Source: a virus
Reading direction: 5' to 3' (one strand)
Virus record (IMG/VR): IMGVR_UViG_3300030333_001364
Coordinates: 1 to 64,000 of that record
Length of the DNA: 64,000 nucleotides
This document shows, piece after piece, positions 24,401 to 34,100 of the stretch; position 1 is the stretch's first letter, and each line of letters starts with the position of its first letter. The notes beneath the pieces are model-generated. The model made no database searches. It saw only the letters and a program-made list of their open reading frames with translations, and was not told where the DNA came from. Position numbers and translations under genes: made by a program.

Positions 24401-26695
24401 ACATCTACAGGTGGTAAGTATCTGACTGCACCTGACCTTGTTTTATTCAATACTAAGACAAAACAAGAAAATAGTCTTACTCAATTCAGAGCAGAGTTGA
24501 GTGGATCATCAGTATCTGATGTACAGGTAATCAGTGGTGGTGGTAACTTGAGAAGTGGTGATAACAGTCTATTCTCTGTCAATAATACTAACGGTGTTGG
24601 TATTGTTACCGTCACATATAGTGCTCCTACAGTCACTGTGACACTACAGACACCTACCACTGGATACGATGCAAGTAATCCTATACCATTTGCAGTTGGT
24701 GATAGAGTTTTTGTTGAGAACGTAGGTGTGACAACAGGTCATGGATATAATTCATCAACTTATGGATATGAGTTCTTTACATTGAAGTCAGTCAATCAAG
24801 CGACTGGATTAGTCAACCAAGCAACTATACAATATGATGTAGATGTAGATCCTGGTAATTATGATCTTGGTACATATGGTTCAGTATCTAATGAGAAGGA
24901 TGTTGCTAAGTTTGATGTTGGTCTAAAAGAAGGTGAGTTCTTCAAAGGTGAAACTGTTACTACATCTAGAGGAAAGGTAGCAAAGGTTATTACTGGAGAA
25001 GGTAAATCAAGAAACGTTCTACGTGTTGACAATATAGTTGGATTCAGCACAGGTGACAGTCTAATAGGTCAGTTATCAAATGCTGGTGGTACTATAGACA
25101 AACTAGCAGATTATGAAGGATCATTCGATGTAGGTGTATTCCACAGTAAACCATTTGGATGGGAGAAAGATACTGGTAAATTATCTAACAGAGATCAAAG
25201 AATACAAGACAATGATTATTATCAGCAGTTTGCATATTCACTAAGATCACAAGTTGGTATCTCATCATGGGGTGAACCAGTTGATTCACTTGCACACCCT
25301 GCTGGATTCAAGAAACACTCTGATCTTCTTATATCATCTGTACCTGTAGGTCTTGGTAGCACTGCTAATGGTATCGTTGCTATAGGAACTGCTTCTGCAT
25401 CTGTTGTCCTTATAGACGGTGAGGGTGCACTCAAGAATTATCATGATTACGATCTTGTATATGAGAACCCTGCTCCTGACTTATCTGTAAGTAATGAGGT
25501 GGTGTTCAAGTCTACTAGATTTGACCAATCACTTGTATGTCTGACTAACCGTGTACTAGAGATAGATGATATTTCACCACAGTTCTACTCAGATCCTAAC
25601 CTATTGAGGGTTGTTGAAATTGATGCTTTTGATATTGCTAATCCCTCAGGTCCTCAGGCAATCAAATATCATGCACAAGTTGTTCTTGATGCTGCATTAC
25701 AGTTAGCATACAACACAACACAGTATTGTGAATTTACTGTATTCCATAATGGATCTGATGCTTATCTAAACCAATACTCAGACTTGTCTGACTCGTTTGA
25801 TCTTGGTGAGTTCATACTCCAGCAGAATGGTAATATCATATCTGTATCATTCAGTCCTTATAATACCACCTTGACTTATGATGTTACTTTCTATAAGGAG
25901 ATCATAGGTAAGCAGGTAAGTACAGGTACTACCTCATACTCTAACATTGTCAAGTCTGGTGTAAGTTCTGTATTTGCAGCAAGTGGAAGTCCATCAACTG
26001 TGACATTACAGGACATTGATGGATCAGAATTCAAATCTGGTAATATTATAGTTGTTCACACTGGTGCTGATGATAAGGAGATTGAAGAATACAACTTCTT
26101 AGCAAATGGTGCTGGTATGATATACACTGACTTTGGTAACATGGACAGTGGTGACAAGATAGGTAATTTTGATATTATACAGAATGCTGGTGTAATCAAA
26201 CTTAGATATACACCTAACGCTAACACAGCAGTCACAGTGCAGACATTGACCACTATGGTTGGTGTAGCAACAACTGCTACAGGTGCTAGTGTTGACAATA
26301 TTGATATTGGAGATGCTCAGTTACATGCAACTAGAACAGAGATATCTGCTTCTGGTTCTCCTACAGAGACAACTCTATCAACAAAATCATTCAGTAACTT
26401 TACATCATTCAAGTATTTTGTAGAAATACATAATACTACTGACAATAAGTATTCTTGCTTCAACGTGGCAGCGAATGCTTTCGATAGTCGTATCAACTTC
26501 AACGTTTACAATAATCTGTCTACAGCAGATAATCCTAAACGTGATATACGTGCTATGAACATGGTTGCTAGTGGCACCAACGCACTCTTACGATTTACTC
26601 CAGCAGCAAGCAAAGCATATGTTGTACGAGTTTCTGAAATAAGAATAGACAAACCAGATAACGTCGCAGACGATAACACGATAACACTCAGCTAA
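18491..26695 (+). CDS. gp7: giant gp7-like baseplate wedge protein, 2734 aa
   Basis: 2734 residues, more than twice T4 gp7 (about 1030). Residues about 195-225 (FIRQAIDFYRSKGTEEAYQI...YGEKVEM) match the FYSTKG...LYNEEVEI region I recall near the C-terminus of T4 gp7, so this is the gp7 counterpart, with the conserved part moved to the N-terminus. The rest is a string of beta modules, including GxGY repeats, HG...YYV repeats and a YHYH-type domain at about 1165-1265 (GWAYDGNPIYGPY, LDEHNGRF). Placed between gp6 and gp8 as in T4. Probably wraps the wedge and carries exposed domains. Confidence 0.75.
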   Translation: MIETSLSRVKINEVVQSQIPEFIDADNPNFGDFLKQYYLSQEFQGGPVDIAENLVDYKGLDFLNNRNLIGFTSLSQYLKGREDTIYVDSTNGWPTSYGLLKIDNEIITYTGIGKTTFTGCIRGFSGIENNKKTNQPEYLTFTKTGIGTHANNSRVENLSNVFLQNFYKKLKTQVLPGFTERSLHGKVSKGNFIRQAIDFYRSKGTEEAYQILFGALYGEKVEMIQPAKFLIKPSDADYIRTETIIAKQVQGDAQKLSGQTLFQNTNPQTSGSIYNVGSSIINGETYYSFAISEGTTFGKFVQKNKTYVTSSTPVGSTVINVDSTVGFDTSGKFNIGNVSYSYTGKNYTQFTGITSTTTLIGLGTTITQGPDAYVYDDNTLVTVEIVGSLTKFNGSALNQVEDSSINVKTVGKEQDSLRWSSWIHNVSPKYNVVTFRTLSSSSYELTLNAEHSLYFGDEIEIVDADGVILNGSVVALLSDTRVSVTCGTLSELKEYYVRRKIKTNLGASADIQNSYSDSSENVFVASNSIPHWTINPQKRIRLFDTVNESLGTTINIADHNYYDGDLVTYTVAVGNKLTNFNVGESYYVKRLTPNSIALAYTAENIRSGKYITAFTSTDLASLSVHNLTPSLFYGTEIGPQKLLRKFPKPVYADDHEKTKQGGVGLFANGVEIYSYKATDTVNFGTLESVDVLNTGDDYDVINPPSLSVTQVGHSGVGASVIAQMKGELTDVLVETPGLDYLETPTVSIVGGNNKDAVVKAVMKIAPITLEFDSTSQGGIVNTATDRFVFSDPHGLVDAEEIIYTTNSSTPIGIGTTPGTLVDTSPYFVVKINDHEFFLSESKNEALLGIGTIPISQNGGGLHQFKTTRRRLTVDKIGIENSGLFYNRRLETVSGINTYIDHINIDRHGFESGEKIKYSSSIGAAAGLTNNSEYYVIKIDANSFRLSSSEDLSDHVDITSTGSGVHTFQDPPINIVINGRQGISTFNATAQPLIRGKIIGAHVNNKGTDFGSKVINDDFKPDVTAVIGDKAFLQPFIINGRVDQIIIKSGGENFVSIPDIVITGDGVGAKAKAVVSGGKIVAINMIEKGANYTQSATTVKAETPGDGAIFSSNVKEWTVNQVERYAKINDVMPDDGFYEVQRDSELGNPYVNYYVPRNLRTYLGDNGSEHSPILGWAYDGNPIYGPYVYKEADGGGGLDYIKSSYDKLTGERTNGPSITEYPSGFFVEDFTYTPGKGDLDEHNGRFGVTPDYPNGVYAYYTTVQPSQVANAGNPFNRARVPVFPYVVGDSYKSKVEPLNLGYNFDQDVDPVSYGLIRNVKPYNINDYEFISNSQKNTKLASKIIRASSGSVSGIDLIDGGSEYRVGDALLFDNERTDGFGAIGSVRKIYGPQLNNITTTVQRLPDTTFIYSPGQITGITTVPHGFLTGTDVNIRNVSGTEHDVIQGMHRITVPRVISGIASAIEDLGGGGNSGLTTSIRLVDDVNKFKVNDIIRIDHEELKIFGIDTLQNEIDCLRIQNGTPGTGHTVFSKVEKLVNEFTFPLSGCPETPVDYTVYFDAANVVGAGLSAGTGIGHTINSKDFGTRKIPTQTIFLPRHSIQHGEKLSYSPGAGTTLSYQAPGVGTASGWSAPLPSEVYGYVIDQNLVGIVTTVAGIRSSSERVFFYPDQTGIGNTHFFQTVRGQITGDIDIVKVTATTNEEHTLRPLDIIDLSVVSTGTSSLTMSYDSATRFVSIGSSVNPLIKVREGDLLEFDVSNGSLQNTKLEFYEDPEFKKQFVGSGVSAMEITYTAAHGEAGGKASIRFTPQAPKVVYYKLASQDISKVIETNKDIDDYTKIIVIPSEFTGKGTITSVTSTSFDYFIDQEAERVGYTTNTAVMSYTTESQNDHGPIAQVQLVSGGVGFKDIPQVSVASTTGRSALIEARGDDIGRLDEVQLIDIGFDYPSDKTLKPQAAMPQVVFLKDNFSVDTVAITSTGGKYLTAPDLVLFNTKTKQENSLTQFRAELSGSSVSDVQVISGGGNLRSGDNSLFSVNNTNGVGIVTVTYSAPTVTVTLQTPTTGYDASNPIPFAVGDRVFVENVGVTTGHGYNSSTYGYEFFTLKSVNQATGLVNQATIQYDVDVDPGNYDLGTYGSVSNEKDVAKFDVGLKEGEFFKGETVTTSRGKVAKVITGEGKSRNVLRVDNIVGFSTGDSLIGQLSNAGGTIDKLADYEGSFDVGVFHSKPFGWEKDTGKLSNRDQRIQDNDYYQQFAYSLRSQVGISSWGEPVDSLAHPAGFKKHSDLLISSVPVGLGSTANGIVAIGTASASVVLIDGEGALKNYHDYDLVYENPAPDLSVSNEVVFKSTRFDQSLVCLTNRVLEIDDISPQFYSDPNLLRVVEIDAFDIANPSGPQAIKYHAQVVLDAALQLAYNTTQYCEFTVFHNGSDAYLNQYSDLSDSFDLGEFILQQNGNIISVSFSPYNTTLTYDVTFYKEIIGKQVSTGTTSYSNIVKSGVSSVFAASGSPSTVTLQDIDGSEFKSGNIIVVHTGADDKEIEEYNFLANGAGMIYTDFGNMDSGDKIGNFDIIQNAGVIKLRYTPNANTAVTVQTLTTMVGVATTATGASVDNIDIGDAQLHATRTEISASGSPTETTLSTKSFSNFTSFKYFVEIHNTTDNKYSCFNVAANAFDSRINFNVYNNLSTADNPKRDIRAMNMVASGTNALLRFTPAASKAYVVRVSEIRIDKPDNVADDNTITLS

Positions 26696-29562
26696 TGTCA
26701 TTCCAATTAGGTTCCGTAAATAGACAGTTCAACACAGAGTCAGAGACTTTTGTACAGTCTTTCAATCTGACTCATGATGGTGATCCATTGTTTCATAAGA
26801 AATTTGATGGGTCTGATAACGCACAGGTATTGTTAGGTGATGATTCTTTTGTTATCAAAAATCATTTCTTTGTAACTGGAGAGCAAGTAAAATATCAGGC
26901 AGACACAGACTTATCTGGTAGACCAGTAGGTATACAACATGGACTGAATGGAGTTGGTGCTGCAACCACATTGCCACAAGATGTATTTGTTATCAAAGTA
27001 AGTGAAAATAATTTCAAGGTTGCTGCAACTAAAGCATTAGCAAAAGCAGGAAGTCCTATTGGTCTGACAACTGTTGGTGCTGGTGTAACACATACCTTTA
27101 CATCAATAGACAAGAATTCAAAGTGTGTAATAGCGATTGACGATATCATACAGTCACCTGTATATAAGAGAAATGGTGCAACAACAACATTAGTCAATAT
27201 CGCTAATAGAGAAGCGAATGTCACAGATGCTTCATTCATGAAACAGTATGATCTTCTACAGATCAACGATGAAATAGTTCGTATTGCTGCTCTTCATTTC
27301 AATGGTGTACAGAATAAATTATTGCTAGACAGAAACTGGATGGGCACTACAAAGCAGGGACACTCTGCTGGTGATACTGTGCAGTTAGTTTTTGGTGATT
27401 ATAATATTGTAAATGATAAGATAACATTTGCTGATGTACCATTTGGTGGTACAAGACAAACTGTAGGTATTGACTCCAGTGATTTTGTTGGTAATACGTT
27501 TGGTGCTTTGACTGAAGTATTCCAGACTGGTACTAAGGTAAAAATTAGAAGTTTGAACCCACCATCACCGTTAGTTGCAAACGATGATTACTTCATCATC
27601 ACAAACGCTGCAAATAACTTTTCTTTTGCTGCTACAAAGGGTGAAGCATTGGTTGGTATTGCTATTACTTTGACAAATGCTGGTATAGGAACTCATAAAC
27701 TAATCGTTGCTGACATAGTAGAGGGTTCTTCTTTCCATGGTAGACAATTTATCAGATCTGACTATGCTGGTAATGTTATATTAGATGATATATCACAGAA
27801 TTTTACAGGTATAGGAAAGACATTTACACTTACAGAAGATGGTAATAACACTACTGGTATCACTAGCGACTTTGGTGCTATATTGATAAACAATATCTTC
27901 CAAAAACCAGAGGTAGACTACAACTTCTTGAGTTCTCCGTCACCAGGTATTACGTCTGTGAGATTTACTGGTAATGAAGCACCTGGCGTTACAGAGATAT
28001 TGTCAGATGATGATGTAAATGCTAACAGACTTCCAAGAAAAGGTATATTAGTATCTGTTTCTAACTCAGAAGGACTAGGATATCTGCCAGGTCAGTATGA
28101 TGACATAAGATTAGAGAGTGCAAGTACTGGTATAGGTGCATCTATTGCAGTAGAAATAGGTGTTGGTAATAGTATTTCAAGATTTAGACTACAAAATCCT
28201 GGTTTTGGATACACAACTGGTGAGAATTTGAATGTTGTAGGTATACCAACCATATCATCTTATGGTTCAGACTTCTCAGCAGCACAATTTACTGTCGTAG
28301 ATACAGCAGATGATGAGTTTACTGGGTTTGTATTTGGTAAATTACAAGTTCTTGATGATATATCTGATCAATTTGATGGTAGGAAGAAGATATTTACTCT
28401 CAAAGAGAACAACATAACGATTAGTATCGAAAAAGTTGAAGGATCAATATTAAGTTTACAAGATGTACTGATGATATTTGTGAATGACACCCTACAAAAA
28501 CCAGGTGTAGCGTACAAATTTGAAGGTGGTACACAAATAGAGTTTTTAGAACCACCAGTTGAGGGTTCTGTCTGTCAAATACTATTCTACAGAGGTACTG
28601 ATAAAGATATTTCTACAACAACATCTCTACAGACAATCAAAACTGGTGATGGTCTGTCAATCAAGAGACAAGATGAGAGAATAGTCAGAGGTATTTTAGC
28701 AAGAGACTCCTTACAGACTACAAACTATAAAGGTGTCAACATATCTGCTACAAAAATACCAAGAAGACCAGTTATGTGGTCTAAACAACAAGATGATTTG
28801 TTTATTGAAGGTGTAAAGGTAAGTAAATCAAGAGATATGTACGAACCAAGAATATTCCCTGCTACAAGATTGATAAAATCAGTGGATGCTGGTGACTCAA
28901 CAGCGTATGTAATAGGTGGTACATTAGGGTTCAAGAAAACTGAGACGAATACTGGTTATTCTCCTACTACAGACTTCCCTATCAAAATTGTAGATGATAA
29001 TTTTGAAACAGGATTTGGTTCTACTACATTTGAGATGAAACTTGATAAACAAACATCTGCAAATATCTTTGGAGATGAGGGTAATATCATAGGTGTTGGT
29101 GTAGCAGCATCAAGACTATCAATGCACCTACATCTACCAGCAGATAACTCATTGAGAAGTACTCGTTTTGGTGGTTTGACAAAAACTGGTATCAGCACAG
29201 GTGATTATATGGTGGTGAGTAGATCAAACGTTGGTACTGGATTGACATCTAAAAATACTGCTGATAATGCTATTGTTGGCATTGCAACAGAATTTATTGA
29301 TGGAGTTTATCAGATTGCTGATATAGAAGATGTTACCGCACAGATAGTCAGAGTTCACGTCAATATTGAGACAGGTCATGGACTCAACTTCACAGGTCTC
29401 AGTAGTGCTATAGGTAATTACTACGGGTCATATTCTTGGGGTAAAGTGGTCACAGGATCCATTGGAACCTCCTTCGCAGTCAACACTTTGGACGGTGTTA
29501 CTGGACTATCCACTGCACCACAAGTCATCAGAGATGAAAAATTACTTGTGGACTACCCATAA
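26695..29562 (+). CDS. baseplate-associated virion protein, 955 aa
   Basis: 955 residues, beta-rich, starting MSFQLGSVNRQFNTESETFV. It repeats the module styles of the gp7-like protein: HFFVTGEQVKYQ...VFVIKVSENNFKVA near the N-terminus, the LLQINDEIVRIA...DRNWMGTTKQGHSAGD type at about 183-233, and GLGYLPGQ...GFGYTTG at about 460-515. Coupled to the gp7-like gene by TAATG and followed by gp8. No clear T4 homologue is recognised. A structural baseplate role is inferred from position and composition. Confidence 0.7.
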   Translation: MSFQLGSVNRQFNTESETFVQSFNLTHDGDPLFHKKFDGSDNAQVLLGDDSFVIKNHFFVTGEQVKYQADTDLSGRPVGIQHGLNGVGAATTLPQDVFVIKVSENNFKVAATKALAKAGSPIGLTTVGAGVTHTFTSIDKNSKCVIAIDDIIQSPVYKRNGATTTLVNIANREANVTDASFMKQYDLLQINDEIVRIAALHFNGVQNKLLLDRNWMGTTKQGHSAGDTVQLVFGDYNIVNDKITFADVPFGGTRQTVGIDSSDFVGNTFGALTEVFQTGTKVKIRSLNPPSPLVANDDYFIITNAANNFSFAATKGEALVGIAITLTNAGIGTHKLIVADIVEGSSFHGRQFIRSDYAGNVILDDISQNFTGIGKTFTLTEDGNNTTGITSDFGAILINNIFQKPEVDYNFLSSPSPGITSVRFTGNEAPGVTEILSDDDVNANRLPRKGILVSVSNSEGLGYLPGQYDDIRLESASTGIGASIAVEIGVGNSISRFRLQNPGFGYTTGENLNVVGIPTISSYGSDFSAAQFTVVDTADDEFTGFVFGKLQVLDDISDQFDGRKKIFTLKENNITISIEKVEGSILSLQDVLMIFVNDTLQKPGVAYKFEGGTQIEFLEPPVEGSVCQILFYRGTDKDISTTTSLQTIKTGDGLSIKRQDERIVRGILARDSLQTTNYKGVNISATKIPRRPVMWSKQQDDLFIEGVKVSKSRDMYEPRIFPATRLIKSVDAGDSTAYVIGGTLGFKKTETNTGYSPTTDFPIKIVDDNFETGFGSTTFEMKLDKQTSANIFGDEGNIIGVGVAASRLSMHLHLPADNSLRSTRFGGLTKTGISTGDYMVVSRSNVGTGLTSKNTADNAIVGIATEFIDGVYQIADIEDVTAQIVRVHVNIETGHGLNFTGLSSAIGNYYGSYSWGKVVTGSIGTSFAVNTLDGVTGLSTAPQVIRDEKLLVDYP

Positions 29563-29565
29563 ATA
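29558..29565 (+). promoter_or_regulatory. late promoter (CATAAATA) before gp8
   Basis: CATAAATA ends 24 bases before the gp8 ATG and contains the stop codon of the upstream gene. Seven of eight positions match the T4 late consensus. Confidence 0.6.
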
Positions 29566-29589
29566 GATTGATAGAAATTAATTAGGTAA

Positions 29590-31119
29590 ATGCCAGCGAT
29601 TATAACTGATCAGATTAGAGTGTTGAATGCTGAAAACTTTGTCAGTGGGATATCAACCACGGACAATTCTTATTATGTCTTCATAGGATTGCCTAATGCA
29701 ACCTCTGTAGCATCTGACTGGAACACCAATACTCCTTCCCCCATTGACAATTTTGATGAACATGACAATGTTTATGATACTTTGATTAGTGCCAAGAAGA
29801 TAAATTCAGCAGACGTGTTGAGAGTTATAAGAAAAAGAGAATGGACAACTGGTTCAATTTACGAGATGTATCGCCATGATTATAGTATCAATAATACAAC
29901 ACCTCAAACGAGTTCCACAAGTTTATATAATAGTAATTACTACGTTATCAACTCTGATTTCAGAATCTATGAGTGCATCTATAATGGTGCTGCACCTTCC
30001 AACTCTGGAAAAGGTATTATCTCATTACAAGAACCTCTTCATACAGATTTGCAACCTAGACTTGAGAGTGATGGATATATTTGGAAGTATCTTTTCACAA
30101 TCAAACCTAGTGATATCATAAAGTTTGATAGTGCAGACTTCATACCAGTTCCAGCAAACTGGAAAACTTCTACTGACACAGCAGATGTAAAGAATGCTGC
30201 TGTAGATGGAAAGATTGAAGTTATTACAATAGATGATATAGCAAGTGCTTCATATCAGTTCACTGGTACTAAAAATAATGTACCTATCAGAGGTGATGGT
30301 TCTGGTGGTTTAGCATCAGTGACATTTACCAATGGTAAACCAACTGCTGTTCAGGTAACAAACGGAGGTTCAGGATACACATTTGCTACTCTGGATTTAG
30401 ATGCTGTTGTTACAGGATCAGGAGCATCTTTCTCAGTTATCATACCACCACCTGGCGGACATGGTGCTGATGTATACCGTGAACTAGGATCTAACAAGGT
30501 TCTTGTTTACAGTAGGATTGAAAATGCTGATGTAACTAACCCTGACTTCCCAACTGGTAACCAGTTTGCAAGAATTGGTATTATCAAGAATCCTGAAGTC
30601 AATGGCAGTACAAACATACTGACAGATCCTAGTGCTACTGGGGTTTATGGATTACGACTTGCTGGTGCAGCGTCAACAACAATGACCGTTGAAGTTGATG
30701 GTATTGTAAGTCAAACTGTAGGAACAGGTGCTACTGCTTTAGGTAGAATCGTCAACTACGATCCAGCAACTCAAGTATTGCAGTATTGGCAGGATAGATC
30801 AGTTGCTTCTGGAGACGCAACTTCCCTTTCCCAATTCGCACTAAATAGATTCACGGCTTCCCCTGCTACAGGCGGGAGTTTGAACGTTGTTGTAAAAACA
30901 ACAGGGGGTACAGAAACCCTTGCAATTGATAATACGTTTACAGGAGTTTCTACTACAGTAAACAATAGAGCATATTATTTCGGTCAAACATTTACCTCTG
31001 GTATTGCTTCCCCAGAGATTAAGAAGTACTCAGGAGATATTATCTACCTTGATAATAGACCTGAAGTCACAAGAGCAACTAACCAACGTGAAGATATAAA
31101 AATTATCTTAGAATTCTGA
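29590..31119 (+). CDS. gp8: baseplate wedge protein gp8
   Basis: 509 residues, longer than T4 gp8 (334). The C-terminal SGDIIYLDNRPEVTRATNQR...KIILEF lines up with the GEMIYMENRPPI...INILF end of T4 gp8, and RVIRKREWTTGSIYEMYRHDY with its PRRDW region. Gp8 is a wedge protein that joins gp7 and gp10 in T4. About 60 residues near 235-290 (GGLASVTFTNGKPTAVQVTN, GGSGYTFATLDLDA) are an inserted GxGY module shared with the neck and other baseplate proteins. Confidence 0.88.
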   Translation: MPAIITDQIRVLNAENFVSGISTTDNSYYVFIGLPNATSVASDWNTNTPSPIDNFDEHDNVYDTLISAKKINSADVLRVIRKREWTTGSIYEMYRHDYSINNTTPQTSSTSLYNSNYYVINSDFRIYECIYNGAAPSNSGKGIISLQEPLHTDLQPRLESDGYIWKYLFTIKPSDIIKFDSADFIPVPANWKTSTDTADVKNAAVDGKIEVITIDDIASASYQFTGTKNNVPIRGDGSGGLASVTFTNGKPTAVQVTNGGSGYTFATLDLDAVVTGSGASFSVIIPPPGGHGADVYRELGSNKVLVYSRIENADVTNPDFPTGNQFARIGIIKNPEVNGSTNILTDPSATGVYGLRLAGAASTTMTVEVDGIVSQTVGTGATALGRIVNYDPATQVLQYWQDRSVASGDATSLSQFALNRFTASPATGGSLNVVVKTTGGTETLAIDNTFTGVSTTVNNRAYYFGQTFTSGIASPEIKKYSGDIIYLDNRPEVTRATNQREDIKIILEF

Positions 31120-31123
31120 TACG

Positions 31124-34100
31124 ATGCCACAGAACACCAACCTAAACGTCAGTCCATATTTCGACGATTTTGATTCTGAAAAGAATTATAACAAAGTCCT
31201 ATTCAAACCCGGAACTCCCGTTCAGGCAAGAGAACTAACGACTTTGCAATCTATTTTGCAAGGGCAAATAGAGAAGTTTGGAAAACATATATTCAAAGAA
31301 GGGTCAATAGTTATACCTGGTAAGTTTAACTATGACTTTGACTACACATATGTCAAAATAGAATCTACATTTTTTGGTGTTCCTGTAGAAGGCTATTACT
31401 CACATCTTGTTGGACTACGTATCAAAGGTAAGGACTCTGGTGTTACAGCGAAGGTTATAAAAGTATTATCACAGACAGAGTCTGTGGATCAAGCAACAAC
31501 TCTTTATATCAAGTATGAGGGTAGTTCTGATGATTTGACTCGTGATACATTCCTTGATGGTGAAAATCTGATTACATTATCTACGTTCACCTATGGAGTA
31601 ACAACAATTGAAGAAGGATCTGACTTTGCTACTGCGACTACTTCAAATGCTACTGGTACTGGTAGTGCTTTTACAATTGTCAGAGGTGTATTCTTCGCTA
31701 GGGGTGCTTTCGTAGAAGTAAAAACTCAATCTATGATACTAGATCAGTATTCTAATACTCCTAGTTATAGAGTTGGTTTCAATGTTGTAGAGAGTATTAT
31801 AACTGCTGTAGATGATGATACTTTATATGATAACGCTGCTGGATTCAGTAACTTTACTGCACCTGGCTCTGATCGTCTGAAGATTGAACTAAAACTTACT
31901 AAGAAACTTACAACAGATTTCAATGATGAAAACTTCATTGAATTGATGAGAGCACATGAAGGTGAAGTAAGAAATATTGTTGATAGAACTGTATATTCTG
32001 AGTTGGCAAAGGAGTTTGCACGTCGTACATACGATGAAAGTGGAAACTATTATGTCACTAAGTTTGATATAGAAGCAAAAGAATGTCTGAATGATAGGTA
32101 CTCTACTTTCGGTCAGTTTACTTCAAATCAAATTACAGAAGATGGAAACAAACCATCAAAAGATTTACTATGTCTCCGCATAGGTCCTGGTAAAGCATTT
32201 GTGAAGGGATATGAGACACAAGTGATGGGTAACGCATTTGTTGATGTTGTAAAACCCAGAACTACCAAGACTATTGAGACAAGAGCAATACCATTCGTAG
32301 CAGGAAATAGACTTAGACTAAACAACGTATTATCTGGTGCTCAAATCAAAATGGACACCACAGATACTATAGAACTTAGAGATGCAAGACTAGAATCTAC
32401 TAAATCCAACTCTGTTGGTAATGTAATTGGTCGAGCAAGAGTGTATGATTATAAACTTCAGAACTCCGGCTATACCAATAATTCATCAGTGTATGAGTTA
32501 TTTTTATACGATATCGTAACTGATACATCAATTACAATCAACAACGCAATATCTCTAAATGCTCCTGCACTTATAGAGGGTTCTAGATCTGGTGCTAGAG
32601 GTATGCTGAAGACTGACGTTTCTAACTCAGCATCACTGACCTTATCTGAAACTTCTGGTAAATTTGTAAATGGTGAACAGATTATAATAAATGGTGTATC
32701 ACAAGGTTTCATCATAACTGCTACTACAGAGTATGATATATCTGATGTAAAATCAGTCAGAGGAACTGGTGGTGGTAGAACATTTACTGCTGATGTTTTA
32801 CTAGAAACAAAAACAGATTTTGGAGCAAGAGGATTTTCAATCAGTGCTCCATCTGGTGGTGTAAGCACACTATCATCTAGTGGTACAGGTTGGGCAAAAT
32901 TCCTGAAGGTTGGTGATATCATAGAATACACTCAGAGTGGTGTAAACCTTCCTTGTTACCATAAAGTTACTGCTATCGCTGCTACTGGTCTAACTGCAAC
33001 TGTAGATGATGTTGCTGATGTATCAAATGTATGTGATGGTACACTACCAACAGGTGCTATTCAAGTCAGTGGATTGAAAGTTGTTTCTGGTCTACTAAGA
33101 GAATCAAAAGATGCTTTCTTATCAGCAGATATGCCACACAATTATGTTGCATCTGTTGACCTCACTGATTCTACTCTCTTTGTTCGTGAAGAGGTGGTAA
33201 ATCTAACCTCTAATAGTGGAGGTCAGATGGATCTACCTTCATTGATAGGTACAGAATTTGTGTATGCAGGATTTGATGAGGAAAGATATAACATCATGTA
33301 CAATGATGGTAGTGTAGAGGATCTAAAATCTGACCAATTTGTATTGACTAATGGTGGTAAGGGTGCAACTATATCTGGTTTGACTGCTAACCAATCATCT
33401 AATGTTGATGTACATGTAACTAAACAGAAGTCTAAAGTTACATCTAAATCAAAGACACTTGTAAAGTCAGGTGAATTGGTGGTTACTGGTTCTAAGAATG
33501 CTGGTGCATCTGGAGATGGTTCTGGTCTTACAACAAGTGCAATATATGGTAAGAGAGTACAAGATAGAGAGATATCATTAGACGTTCCTGATGTTGTTGA
33601 GGTTCATGCTGTATTTGAATCATCAAATGAAGGTGATCCAACAATACCAAAAATTACTATGGCATCTTTCACAGGTCCTAGTAGTAACAACTCAGATATT
33701 ATCGTTGGAGAGGTAGGTATAGGTAAGTCCTCAGGGTGTGCAGCGTACGTTCTAGCACGTTCTGGAGCAGATGGAGTAGAAATATGTGTCAAGAACTCTA
33801 AGACCTTTATAGAGACTGAGGAGATATCATTTGATACCTCTGGTGTAAAAGCAAATATCTCTGTTGTCTCACCTGGTGATCCTAATATTCGTTCAAACTT
33901 CTTATTAGATAATGGTCAGAGAGATGAGTATTATGATTTTGGACGTCTGGTAAGAAAAGGAACTGCTGCTGAACCAAATGGTAGATTGAAAATCTACATG
34001 GATCATTACACTATAAATTCTGAAGATTCTGGTGACCTAGTTACAGCATCATCTTATGAAAAGGCACAATATGATTCTGTTCCTACATTGAATGGTCAGA

